DNA of 5,040 nt from Syntrophobacterales bacterium (GTDB lineage Bacteria; Desulfobacterota; Syntrophobacteria; BM002): NCBI GenBank assembly GCA_030613915.1, contig JAUWKY010000193.1, positions 1 to 5,040 of the forward strand. The letters are read 5' to 3'. Position 1 is the stretch's first letter. Each line of letters starts with the position of its first letter. The notes beneath the pieces were generated by a model, which saw only the letters and a program-made list of their open reading frames with translations, was not told the origin of the DNA and did no database searches. The position numbers were made by a program, and so were the translations under genes. Shown in pieces: positions 1 to 5,040 of the stretch.

Positions 1-113
1 CGCACCACTGCCCACTCGTCAGCTTTCAGACCGTGCTCTCCTGCCTCTTCCTCGATGATCTTGAAACTGAGCTCTTCAATTTTAGCCGGGTCAACCTTGG
101 TGATCTCAACCAT
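1..113 (-). CDS. cbiC: Probable precorrin-8X / cobalt-precorrin-8 methylmutase, N-terminal 37 residues (partial at left edge)
   Basis: The reverse strand reads MVEITKVDPAKIEE followed by LSFKIIEEEAGEHGLKADEW and AVV, then leaves the window. The block with SF-x-II-x-E-x-EAG resembles the start of CbiC/CobH proteins, which usually have an ERSFxIIxxE-type segment before a conserved IHTT/ADFE motif; that motif would lie outside the window. The family moves a methyl group from C-11 to C-12 of precorrin-8, giving (hydrogeno)cobyrinate in the cytoplasm. The start is well fixed: an in-frame TAG lies two codons upstream, and a GAGG Shine-Dalgarno sequence (complement of 121-124) sits 7 bases before the ATG. 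The gene follows cbiA on the same strand, and CbiA uses the product of this enzyme, which supports the call. Only 37 residues are visible, so the identification rests on a short motif plus context. Confidence 0.7.
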   Translation of the reverse strand, partial: MVEITKVDPAKIEELSFKIIEEEAGEHGLKADEWAVV

Positions 114-169
114 TATCTATCCTCGCACTTCATGACGTCAGTAGTCCGTCGTCCGTTGCACAACTTTTC

Positions 170-190
170 ATTAGCGGGTCATTGTAAAAC
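170..190. repeat. Left flank shared with the second composite repeat copy
   Basis: This 21-base stretch matches 1920-1940 at 17 of 21 positions, counted by eye (ATTA-S-CGGGT-Y-R-TTG-Y-AAAAC). Both stretches lie at nearly the same distance (28 and 26 bases) left of the composite palindromic elements. The repeated unit may therefore be larger than the palindromic core, or both copies may have landed in, or carried along, related sequence. The bases between flank and core (191-218) are poorly conserved between the copies. Confidence 0.4.
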
Positions 191-218
191 TTAATCTCCT
201 ACGCTTAAGCACTGATCC

Positions 219-316
219 CGTCATTCCGGAATCCGCCGCAGGCAGATATCCGGAATCCAGAGAAAACTACTGATCACTGGATACCGGATCACGGTTCCAC
301 CGTGTCCGGTATGACG
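219..316. repeat. BIME-like composite palindromic repeat, copy A (98 bp) in the cbiA-cbiC gap
   Basis: The element consists of two inverted units with the plan CGTC-ATNCCGGA-(loop)-TCCGGNAT-CCAG. The left unit occupies 219-260 on the plus strand and the right unit 277-316 on the minus strand, with a 16-base spacer between them. The outer ends are 12-bp inverted repeats with one mismatch (CGTCATTCCGGA and, on the other strand, CGTCATACCGGA). Each unit folds into its own hairpin. The right unit has an extra inner stem, CACGGT-GGA-ACCGTG; the left has ATCCGCC-GCA-GGCAGAT with one mismatch. Copy B at 1967-2072 has the same architecture. There is no reading frame of substance and no transposase, so this looks like a non-autonomous REP/BIME- or MITE-type element. 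A transcript running from cbiA into cbiC would carry it as structured RNA. Confidence 0.85.
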
Positions 317-410
317 ATTGTCGCCACTTCAGGAATTTATTGTGAAACGGAAATCCCACGGTTCTTTTGATAAAATCCTATGTTGTCCAATACCTATACA
401 TCCTTTTACC

Positions 411-458
411 GCAAGCAGCCTCCGGCCCAGAGGGGCCTACGGCCCGGAGGAAGCTTGC
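411..458. repeat. GC-rich REP-like hairpin just past the cbiA stop codon
   Basis: The outer stem pairs GCAAGC (411-416) with GCTTGC (453-458) and CCTCCGG (419-425) with CCGGAGG (444-450), with a small AG/AA internal mismatch. Inside lie GGCCC (424-428), GGGCC (433-437) and GGCCC (441-445). The middle block can pair with either neighbour, so two small hairpins are mutually exclusive. The sequence is unrelated to the two CGTC-ended elements and appears only once here. It lies 25 bases beyond the cbiA stop. On the minus strand it is followed by GGTAAAAGGATG rather than a run of T, so it is not a canonical rho-independent terminator. A role in mRNA 3'-end protection or attenuation, or simply a REP repeat, is possible. 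Confidence 0.65.
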
Positions 459-483
459 TCCTACAGGGAACTGCTCGTTGCAA

Positions 484-1890
484 CTAGCTTTTGTCTGGGT
501 ACTCCCTGCATCGATCTACAAAATTGGCGGCCATCTCCGGATTACTGCCGAAGTGCAGATGAATGTAGCCCGCCAGGGTATTGTTGAGCATGAAACCATC
601 TGTGCCGACTTCGATTCCTTCACGACTGCTCAACCGGAAAAGGTCGGGAATTTTCCCAGGATCCCCGATTAATTCAGAATAATGAAACTCGTGGCCACGA
701 GCCTTCAGTCCCTTTGGCCCCAGCAAACTATCCTCTTTGAGAACTACCTCGCGGTAGCCGAGGGCCTTTCGGTGCGGAAGCATCCTTGTACTGAAAGGGT
801 AAAGCTCCACCATGGGGTAGTTAGTCCCCTCCACCTCAATTGAACGGCTAAGGTACATGAAACCGCCGCATTCGGCGAATATGGGCATTCCCCTGTGAGC
901 TGCCGCCAAAATTTCTCTTCTCAAGCTATCATTCTCTGCTAGCTGCCTAGCATAGAGTTCCGGGTAACCTCCACCCAGATACAGGCCCGAAACATTTGCA
1001 GGAAGATTCGAATCCCGAACCGGAGAAAAAAAACAGAGTTCGGCACCACAGTGGGTGAGCAGGTCCAGGTTGTCCTGGTAGTAGAAGCAGAAGGCTTCGT
1101 CCCGTGCCACTCCGAGTCGTATCCTGGCTTGGCGAGCTGTCGGCCCAGGCAGAATCTCATCACTCACTGCGGTGGCCGGCATCTCCAAGAGCTTACTCAC
1201 ATCGAGGTGTTCTTCCACGAGTACGGCCAGCTTGTTGAAAAGATCAGCAGGATAAGGCTCTTCATCGGAGGTGACCAACCCCAGATGCCGTTCAGGAATC
1301 GTTACCTCCTCAGATCGAGGTAGCCCTCCCAAAAAAGAAACATCAGGAACCGATTCCATGGCCTCGGACAGAAACCGAGCATGGCTGTCACTTCCTACCT
1401 TGTTGGCGATCACCGCTCCCAACCGCAGATCCCGCTCATACGTTTTAAAGCCATGGACCAGGGCGGCAATACTCCGTGCCATACTGCTGGCATCCACAAC
1501 TAAAATTACCGGAGCGTTCAGCCACTTGGCCATCTGGGCGGTGGATCCAGCTTCGGACCGTCCATCATAGCCATCGAAAAGGCCCATTACCCCTTCCACT
1601 ATACCGAAGTCCTTACCTTGCATGGACCGGCAAAACGTTGCCCGGTTATACTTTTTTGAAAGCATCCAGCCATCTAGGTTGCGGCTTGGCGCTCCAAGCA
1701 GTCTGGTATGGTGCCCCGGGTCAATGAAATCAGGACCCACCTTGAAGCTTTGCACCGTGAGTCCTCTTTTCTGAAACGCAGCCATTAAACCCAGGGAAAT
1801 CGTGGTCTTGCCCACTCCGGAATGGGTTCCCGCGATCACCATACATCTTGGTCCTGGTTGTATCTGCTGTTGTTCGTTAGCCTTAACCAT
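484..1890 (-). CDS. cbiA: Cobyrinate a,c-diamide synthase, 468 aa, complete
   Basis: This enzyme uses ATP and glutamine to amidate the a and c carboxylates of cobyrinate in the cytoplasm. The N-terminal half is a dethiobiotin-synthetase-like ATPase: P-loop GTHSGVGKTT at residues 21-30, FKVGPDFIDPGHH at 49-61 and VEGVMGLFDG at 98-107. The C-terminal half is a class I (triad) glutamine amidotransferase: LYLGGGYPELYA at 303-314, ECGGFMYL at 340-347 with the likely nucleophile Cys341, GHEFHYSE at 399-406, and GYIHLHF at 441-447 supplying the catalytic His. The length matches the usual 430-470 residues and no key residue is missing. The start at 1890 has no clear Shine-Dalgarno; Met17 (MVIAGTHSG) is a serious alternative because many family members begin just before that strand. 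The archaeal Ni-sirohydrochlorin amidase CfbB is a homologue, but the neighbouring cbiC favours cobalamin. No cobalamin riboswitch was found upstream. Confidence 0.95.
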   Translation of the reverse strand: MVKANEQQQIQPGPRCMVIAGTHSGVGKTTISLGLMAAFQKRGLTVQSFKVGPDFIDPGHHTRLLGAPSRNLDGWMLSKKYNRATFCRSMQGKDFGIVEGVMGLFDGYDGRSEAGSTAQMAKWLNAPVILVVDASSMARSIAALVHGFKTYERDLRLGAVIANKVGSDSHARFLSEAMESVPDVSFLGGLPRSEEVTIPERHLGLVTSDEEPYPADLFNKLAVLVEEHLDVSKLLEMPATAVSDEILPGPTARQARIRLGVARDEAFCFYYQDNLDLLTHCGAELCFFSPVRDSNLPANVSGLYLGGGYPELYARQLAENDSLRREILAAAHRGMPIFAECGGFMYLSRSIEVEGTNYPMVELYPFSTRMLPHRKALGYREVVLKEDSLLGPKGLKARGHEFHYSELIGDPGKIPDLFRLSSREGIEVGTDGFMLNNTLAGYIHLHFGSNPEMAANFVDRCREYPDKS

Positions 1891-1919
1891 GTCAGTTCTG
1901 TTTCGTTGGCTTCAAATCA

Positions 1920-1940
1920 ATTACCGGGTTGTTGCAAAAC
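1920..1940. repeat. Left flank shared with the first composite repeat copy
   Basis: This is the counterpart of 170-190, identical at 17 of 21 positions counted by eye, and lies 26 bases left of composite repeat copy B. It falls in the upstream region of cbiA, 30 bases before that gene's start codon. Between it and the core is a short inverted repeat, GGTGA-AA-TCACC (1950-1961), which copy A lacks. Confidence 0.4.
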
Positions 1941-1966
1941 CTACTATTTGGTGAAATCACCTGTTC

Positions 1967-2072
1967 CGTCATTCCGGAACCCGCCGCAGGTGGATATCCG
2001 GAATCCAGATGCAACTCTGTTCTCCTGGATACCGGATCTCATCCGCCGTAGGCGGACTCGTCCGGCATGACG
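1967..2072. repeat. BIME-like composite palindromic repeat, copy B (106 bp) upstream of cbiA
   Basis: It has the same plan as copy A. The left unit, 1967-2008 on the plus strand, reads CGTC-ATTCCGGA-(18)-TCCGGAAT-CCAG. The right unit, 2025-2072 on the minus strand, reads CGTC-ATGCCGGA-(24)-TCCGGTAT-CCAG. The spacer is 16 bases, as in copy A, but its sequence differs. The right unit has a perfect inner stem, TCCGCC-GTA-GGCGGA on the plus strand (2043-2057). The outer inverted repeat of 12 bp has one mismatch. The element lies between cbiA and the divergent LysM-FecR gene, 76 bases upstream of the cbiA start, so it may sit in or next to the cbiA promoter. Confidence 0.85.
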
Positions 2073-2132
2073 ATTATTGTTTTTTCTGAACTTGTTGAAC
2101 ATTATCGTTATACATACTTGGTGTCCCAGGAT

Positions 2133-2141
2133 TGCTACAAT
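2133..2141 (+). promoter_or_regulatory. Candidate extended -10 promoter for the LysM-FecR/kinase pair
   Basis: TGCTACAAT fits the extended -10 pattern TGnTATAAT with one mismatch. No good -35 hexamer lies 16-18 bases upstream, which extended -10 promoters can tolerate. Transcription would start near 2148, leaving a leader of about 160 bases before the ATG at 2312. An imperfect alternative is CTGAAC (2086-2091), 17 bases, TATACA (2109-2114). Both are weak pattern matches. Confidence 0.25.
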
Positions 2142-2149
2142 GTATTTAG

Positions 2150-2162
2150 TTAACCAGGTTAA
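2150..2162. promoter_or_regulatory. Inverted repeat TTAACC-A-GGTTAA
   Basis: This is a perfect 6-bp inverted repeat around a single central base, about 9 bases downstream of the candidate -10 at 2136-2141 and therefore where an operator could overlap the transcription start. It may equally be chance in AT-rich intergenic DNA; no regulator gene is visible in the window. Confidence 0.25.
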
Positions 2163-2193
2163 ATCAAGTTTTACTTGTTCATTTCCCACTGAA

Positions 2194-2224
2194 CTCTATG
2201 CGCCATGCTCTTTGCTCTATGCGC
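2194..2224. repeat. Direct repeat CTCTATGCGC twice, 21 bp apart
   Basis: The 10-mer CTCTATGCGC occurs at 2194-2203 and 2215-2224, offset by 21 bp, which is two helical turns and would put both copies on the same face of the DNA. GCTCTTTGCTCTATGC-like sequence lies between and around them. It could be a pair of regulator sites or a small degenerate tandem repeat. Confidence 0.45.
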
Positions 2225-2229
2225 TTTCC

Positions 2230-2245
2230 TAAGGTTGCAACCTTA
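2230..2245. promoter_or_regulatory. Perfect 16-bp palindrome TAAGGTTGCAACCTTA, candidate operator
   Basis: Every base from 2230 to 2245 is self-complementary about the centre. It lies 66 bases upstream of the LysM-FecR start codon, immediately after the second CTCTATGCGC repeat. A dimeric repressor or activator site is the simplest reading, and a short RNA hairpin in the leader is the alternative. There is no T run after it, so it is not a terminator. Confidence 0.4.
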
Positions 2246-2311
2246 CAGAAGTTCTGCTAAAAAGGACTTGATAGGCAGACCGAGAAGCAGTTCACTTAGC
2301 CCGGACATTTC

Positions 2312-3304
2312 ATGAGTTACTTGCTGCGACCACGCCATCTCACCGTACTGCTGATATTGTTGGTTGCCACTTTTTTGGTTGCCGCCTCTGACCCTGGCAT
2401 CTCTGTCAAAGTGAGGCCAGGTGACAGTATAAGCTACCTGTCGTTTAAGCACCTCCATACATACAATCAAGAAATAGTTAGCCAGATTAAGAATCTCAAT
2501 CCCCACATTAAGGATCTGAATCGCATCCAGGTCGGCCAGACCGTATATCTTCCCAAGCGGAAACCTTCGACGGTAACAGCCAAACGGGGTGAACCGGTTC
2601 CTTCCGCACCGCTCCCCGAGACCAAGAAAATGGCTGCGGCCGCCTCCCAAGCAGTGGCCACCTTGGTTGAAGGTGAGGTGCAAATGATGGGTGCTGAAAC
2701 CAATGGTTGGCAGAGGCTCCAGGTCAACAACATCCTCAAGGCCGGGGACAAAGTGCAGGTTCTCGAACGGGGACGCTTGGAATTAGTTCTAGACAATCGC
2801 AGCGTCCTCAGGTTGGCTGCCAATACCACCCTGGAGTTGAAAGAGGTGGAACGCAGACGCCAGAAGGAAAAGTACCGGTTCGCCCTATCGATCGGCAAGA
2901 TGTGGACAAGGGTTACGCGACTGTTGGGATTTGGTTCCAGGTATCAGGTGGAAACACCCACTGCTATAACCGCTGTCCAAGGCACAGTGTTCGATCTTCA
3001 AGTTGGTCCCAGCCAGCAGACGCGGGTTCGCGTTCATTCTGGAAATGTTCAGGTGTACAATCCGTTCGCCGGCGATCTCGCCCCTGGACAGAAAGTTCCG
3101 AAGTTAAAAGCGCCAACTCGCGTACCTGGTCCAACCAGAATATCCCGTGAAAAGTGGGAGCAGTTGCTCCTCGGACAATACCAACAGGTAACTCTCGGCC
3201 GGGAAGGAAGAAGCGCGATCTCCGCTTTCGATCTTGCTGCAGCGAGGAGGGAGGCGTGGGTTCGCTGGAATGAAGCGCGCGACCGAGACCTCTACGGCGA
3301 ATAA
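2312..3304 (+). CDS. Exported LysM-FecR domain protein, 330 aa
   Basis: Residues 9-25 form a hydrophobic N-terminal segment after a short basic start (RPRH), with a plausible signal peptidase site near AAS-D26, so the protein should be exported to the periplasm. Residues about 32-81 form a LysM domain (VKVRPGDSISYLS to NRIQVGQTVYLP), a fold that binds peptidoglycan glycan strands. After a Pro/Lys-rich linker, residues about 115-252 form a FecR-like domain: GDKVQVLERGRLELVLDN at 145-162, VETPTAITAVQGTVFDL at 213-229 and VHSGNVQVYNP at 241-251. The tail (280-330) is charged and probably helical. Unlike classical FecR anti-sigma regulators, it has no N-terminal cytoplasmic domain and no sigma factor gene beside it. 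The start is forced by an in-frame TAG at 2297-2299; the Shine-Dalgarno is weak (GGA at 2303-2305). Its stop overlaps the start of the CHASE2 kinase gene, so the two are probably co-translated and work together. Specific ligand unknown. Confidence 0.9.
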   Translation: MSYLLRPRHLTVLLILLVATFLVAASDPGISVKVRPGDSISYLSFKHLHTYNQEIVSQIKNLNPHIKDLNRIQVGQTVYLPKRKPSTVTAKRGEPVPSAPLPETKKMAAAASQAVATLVEGEVQMMGAETNGWQRLQVNNILKAGDKVQVLERGRLELVLDNRSVLRLAANTTLELKEVERRRQKEKYRFALSIGKMWTRVTRLLGFGSRYQVETPTAITAVQGTVFDLQVGPSQQTRVRVHSGNVQVYNPFAGDLAPGQKVPKLKAPTRVPGPTRISREKWEQLLLGQYQQVTLGREGRSAISAFDLAAARREAWVRWNEARDRDLYGE

Positions 3305-5040
3305 TGGCTTATCGAAAAGCTCTCATCATTGCTGTTGCGTTCTTCTTGATTTTCGCCTCTGTTCACGTCGCTTCATTCGGCCCACTTGAAAATACCCACC
3401 TTAAAATCCGTGATTTTTTCTTTCGATTACGCGGTCCTGTGGACCCCAATCCCCACGTCACCATCATCGCCATCGATGATCAAAGCATTAGCCATTACGG
3501 CCGCTGGCCCTGGCCTCGAGCACGGATTGCCGCCCTCGTTCACAGGCTAAAAGAGGCTGGAGCGCGCACCATCGGCATAGATATTTCCTTTCTACCCAGC
3601 AAAACCCAAGCCCAAGCAATTCCTCCCGAGGCGGAATTCGCTCCCCTCTTACGCTGGCTAGATCTAGATCCCAGCACTGAACTTTCCTACTCAAACGACC
3701 TACTCTTTGCCATGGCCATGAAGAAGGCGGGCAATGCGGTCCTCCCCTTTTATTTCGAGTTCAAGGGTGACACCGTTGGAGTACTCCCTGAGAAGCCGGC
3801 GATCTTGGCTCATTCTGCCTATCTTCTCTTTGATGATGTTAACAGACTCCCTTCCCTGCCTTTGCTTCGCGGCAGCAGTGTATTCCCGCCAACCCAAGTT
3901 CTGGGTGAGGCTGCAGCCGCTCTAGGATGTGTCAACGCCTATCTAGACAGGGACGGTGTCTTGCGAAGCGACCCAGCTATTGTGGCTTTCGAGAAGCAAT
4001 ATTTCCCCTCTCTGGGAATTCAACTGAGTCGGCTCTATCTGGGTCTCAGTTGGGCTGAGATCAAAGTAAACAGCGGCGAGAGCATCTTGATCGGCGAGCG
4101 CTTAGTTCCCACTGACGATCGTGGTCTTGTTGGCCTCAACTATTACGGCGGCCGGGAGAGTTTTCCCTACCTCTCTTACAAAAAGGTCATGGAGGCCCAC
4201 TTAAAACCCGACATGCTCAAAGACAAAGTCGTGCTCGTGGGAGTAGCTGCCGCCGGACTCCATGATTTGTGGCTTACTCCCTTCGGGCCTGGATATCCTG
4301 GGGTGGAAAAACACGCCACTATCGTCGCCAATATCCTGGACGAGCGTTTCATCCTCCGGTCAGAACTCAGCGATGTCGCCGAGATCCTATTCATGCTCCT
4401 GAGTGCTCTAACACTTGGCATAATAGCCGGGGGTCGCCGATCATTGATGCTCTGGATTTCTTGTGGCCTTCTGTTTGGGCTGGCTGTTGCAGGGTCTTAT
4501 TGGGGTTTCACTGCTCACAATCTCTGGTTCAAGCCGCTTTTCCCTGCTCTTCTCATACTTTTCCTGGCACCGGTGCTTCAGGTTTTCAGTTTGCGCGCAG
4601 CCGCGATTGCGGTCGACAGAGTCGAGGAAACCAGCCTCGCGGCTGTTGAGACTGTTGCTGCGGAGACTTCCGATCTTTTGGTTGGAGAGGAAGTTACGAC
4701 TGTGGGTCGCTATCAGATTGAAGGCGAACTGGGACAAGGCGCCATGGGTGTTGTCTACAAGGCCGTGGATCCCACCATTGGCAGGCCGGTGGCTATCAAA
4801 ACAATTCGTTTGGACCAGACTCTCGGCTCGAAGCAACTTTCAAACCTGAAAGAGCGGTCGCTGAGGGAGGCCCAGGTAGCTGGGCAACTCTCACACCCCA
4901 ATATTGTCACCATCTATGATGTGGTGGAAAAAGATGGCAATCTTTTCATCGCCATGGAACTTATCGATGGTCAAGAGCTCAGTCGATTTTGTACCAAAGA
5001 CACCCTTCTCAAACCTCGACAAGCCACCACGATCATTGCC
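3304..5040 (+). CDS. CHASE2-domain receptor Ser/Thr protein kinase, first 579 residues (partial at right edge)
   Basis: The frame is open without a stop from the ATG at 3304 to the window end. Residues 5-24 are a hydrophobic anchor. Residues about 30-345 form an extracytoplasmic CHASE2 sensor: VTIIAIDDQSI around 53-62, GRWPWPR at 66-72, GARTIGIDISF at 86-96, a DRDGVLRSDP segment mid-domain, and KVVLVGVAAAGLHD at 308-321. Three transmembrane helices follow, as is typical for CHASE2, at roughly 360-376, 381-401 and 407-428. A linker leads to a Hanks-type (PknB-like) kinase: glycine loop GELGQGAMGVV at 474-484, VAIK with the ATP-binding Lys499, and LREAQ with the αC Glu522, then SHPNIVTIYDV. The HRD and DFG motifs lie beyond the window, so catalytic competence cannot be confirmed. 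The start codon shares one base with the preceding TAA (TAATG), indicating translational coupling to the LysM-FecR gene. The signal sensed and the substrates are unknown. Confidence 0.95.
   Translation, partial: MAYRKALIIAVAFFLIFASVHVASFGPLENTHLKIRDFFFRLRGPVDPNPHVTIIAIDDQSISHYGRWPWPRARIAALVHRLKEAGARTIGIDISFLPSKTQAQAIPPEAEFAPLLRWLDLDPSTELSYSNDLLFAMAMKKAGNAVLPFYFEFKGDTVGVLPEKPAILAHSAYLLFDDVNRLPSLPLLRGSSVFPPTQVLGEAAAALGCVNAYLDRDGVLRSDPAIVAFEKQYFPSLGIQLSRLYLGLSWAEIKVNSGESILIGERLVPTDDRGLVGLNYYGGRESFPYLSYKKVMEAHLKPDMLKDKVVLVGVAAAGLHDLWLTPFGPGYPGVEKHATIVANILDERFILRSELSDVAEILFMLLSALTLGIIAGGRRSLMLWISCGLLFGLAVAGSYWGFTAHNLWFKPLFPALLILFLAPVLQVFSLRAAAIAVDRVEETSLAAVETVAAETSDLLVGEEVTTVGRYQIEGELGQGAMGVVYKAVDPTIGRPVAIKTIRLDQTLGSKQLSNLKERSLREAQVAGQLSHPNIVTIYDVVEKDGNLFIAMELIDGQELSRFCTKDTLLKPRQATTIIA

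Noticed and set aside
133..140. TGACGTCA palindrome upstream of cbiC
   Set aside because: An 8-bp palindrome alone is common by chance. It lies 20 bases from the start codon, with no partner site or promoter around it.
411..458. Rho-independent terminator for cbiA
   Set aside because: The stem is strong, but no T run follows it on the minus strand (it continues GGTAAAAGG), so it does not meet the usual criterion.
114..483. Cobalamin riboswitch ahead of cbiC
   Set aside because: I looked for a B12-box-like GCCACTG segment with its conserved follow-up on the minus strand and did not find one. The only GCCACT in the gap (323-328) is on the opposite strand and lacks the rest of the motif.
318..672. 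Plus-strand reading frames over the repeat and the 3' end of cbiA
   Set aside because: Their translations have no recognisable domain, they overlap repeats and the well-supported cbiA on the other strand, and they lack ribosome binding sites.
219..2072. CRISPR-like array
   Set aside because: The repeated units are few, inverted rather than direct, and 1.7 kb apart, with no regular spacers or cas genes.
2118..2136. Sigma-54 promoter (TGG...TTGC) upstream of the LysM-FecR gene
   Set aside because: The GG and GC elements are 12 bases apart rather than the required 10, and the bases between do not fit the consensus.
2243..2898. Minus-strand reading frames opposite the LysM-FecR gene
   Set aside because: They are antisense to a gene with clear LysM and FecR motifs and show low-complexity or basic composition typical of shadow frames.
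4441..4849. Alternative frames over the transmembrane and kinase region
   Set aside because: The +1 frame from 3304 is uninterrupted and encodes conserved CHASE2, transmembrane and kinase motifs. The other frames have none, so there is no frameshift or nested gene to report.

Overview
The window looks like chromosomal DNA of a Gram-negative bacterium, most likely an anaerobic Deltaproteobacterium (Desulfobacterota). That is inferred from three things: cobalamin (B12) genes of the cbi type, an exported LysM-FecR protein paired with a CHASE2 receptor Ser/Thr kinase, and palindromic intergenic repeats of a style I associate with that group. No 16S rRNA or other taxonomic marker is present, so the assignment is tentative.

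The left part (1-1890) lies on the minus strand and belongs to corrin-ring synthesis. It contains a complete cobyrinate a,c-diamide synthase gene (cbiA, 1890-484) and, further along the same strand, the first 37 codons of a probable precorrin-8X methylmutase gene (cbiC/cobH, 113 to the left edge). The two genes should act in the same pathway: CbiC makes (hydrogeno)cobyrinate and CbiA amidates its a and c side chains. They are separated by an unusually long gap of 370 bases that holds two unrelated palindromic elements.

The middle part (1891-2311) is the divergent intergenic region between cbiA and the next gene, which lies on the plus strand. It carries a second copy of the composite palindromic repeat, a weak extended -10 promoter candidate, a 10-bp direct repeat spaced 21 bp apart, and a perfect 16-bp palindrome just upstream of the plus-strand gene.

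The right part (2312-5040) is a plus-strand gene pair overlapping by one base (TAATG). The first gene encodes an exported LysM-FecR protein of 330 residues. The second encodes a membrane receptor with an extracytoplasmic CHASE2 domain, three transmembrane helices and a cytoplasmic eukaryotic-like Ser/Thr kinase that runs off the right edge. The likely joint role is envelope or peptidoglycan sensing passed to a cytoplasmic kinase; this is inference from domain content and coupling.

The most distinctive non-coding signal is a pair of BIME-like elements (219-316 and 1967-2072) flanking cbiA. Each consists of two inverted units of the form CGTC-ATNCCGGA-(loop)-TCCGGNAT-CCAG. I see no CRISPR array, tRNA, rRNA, transposase or riboswitch.
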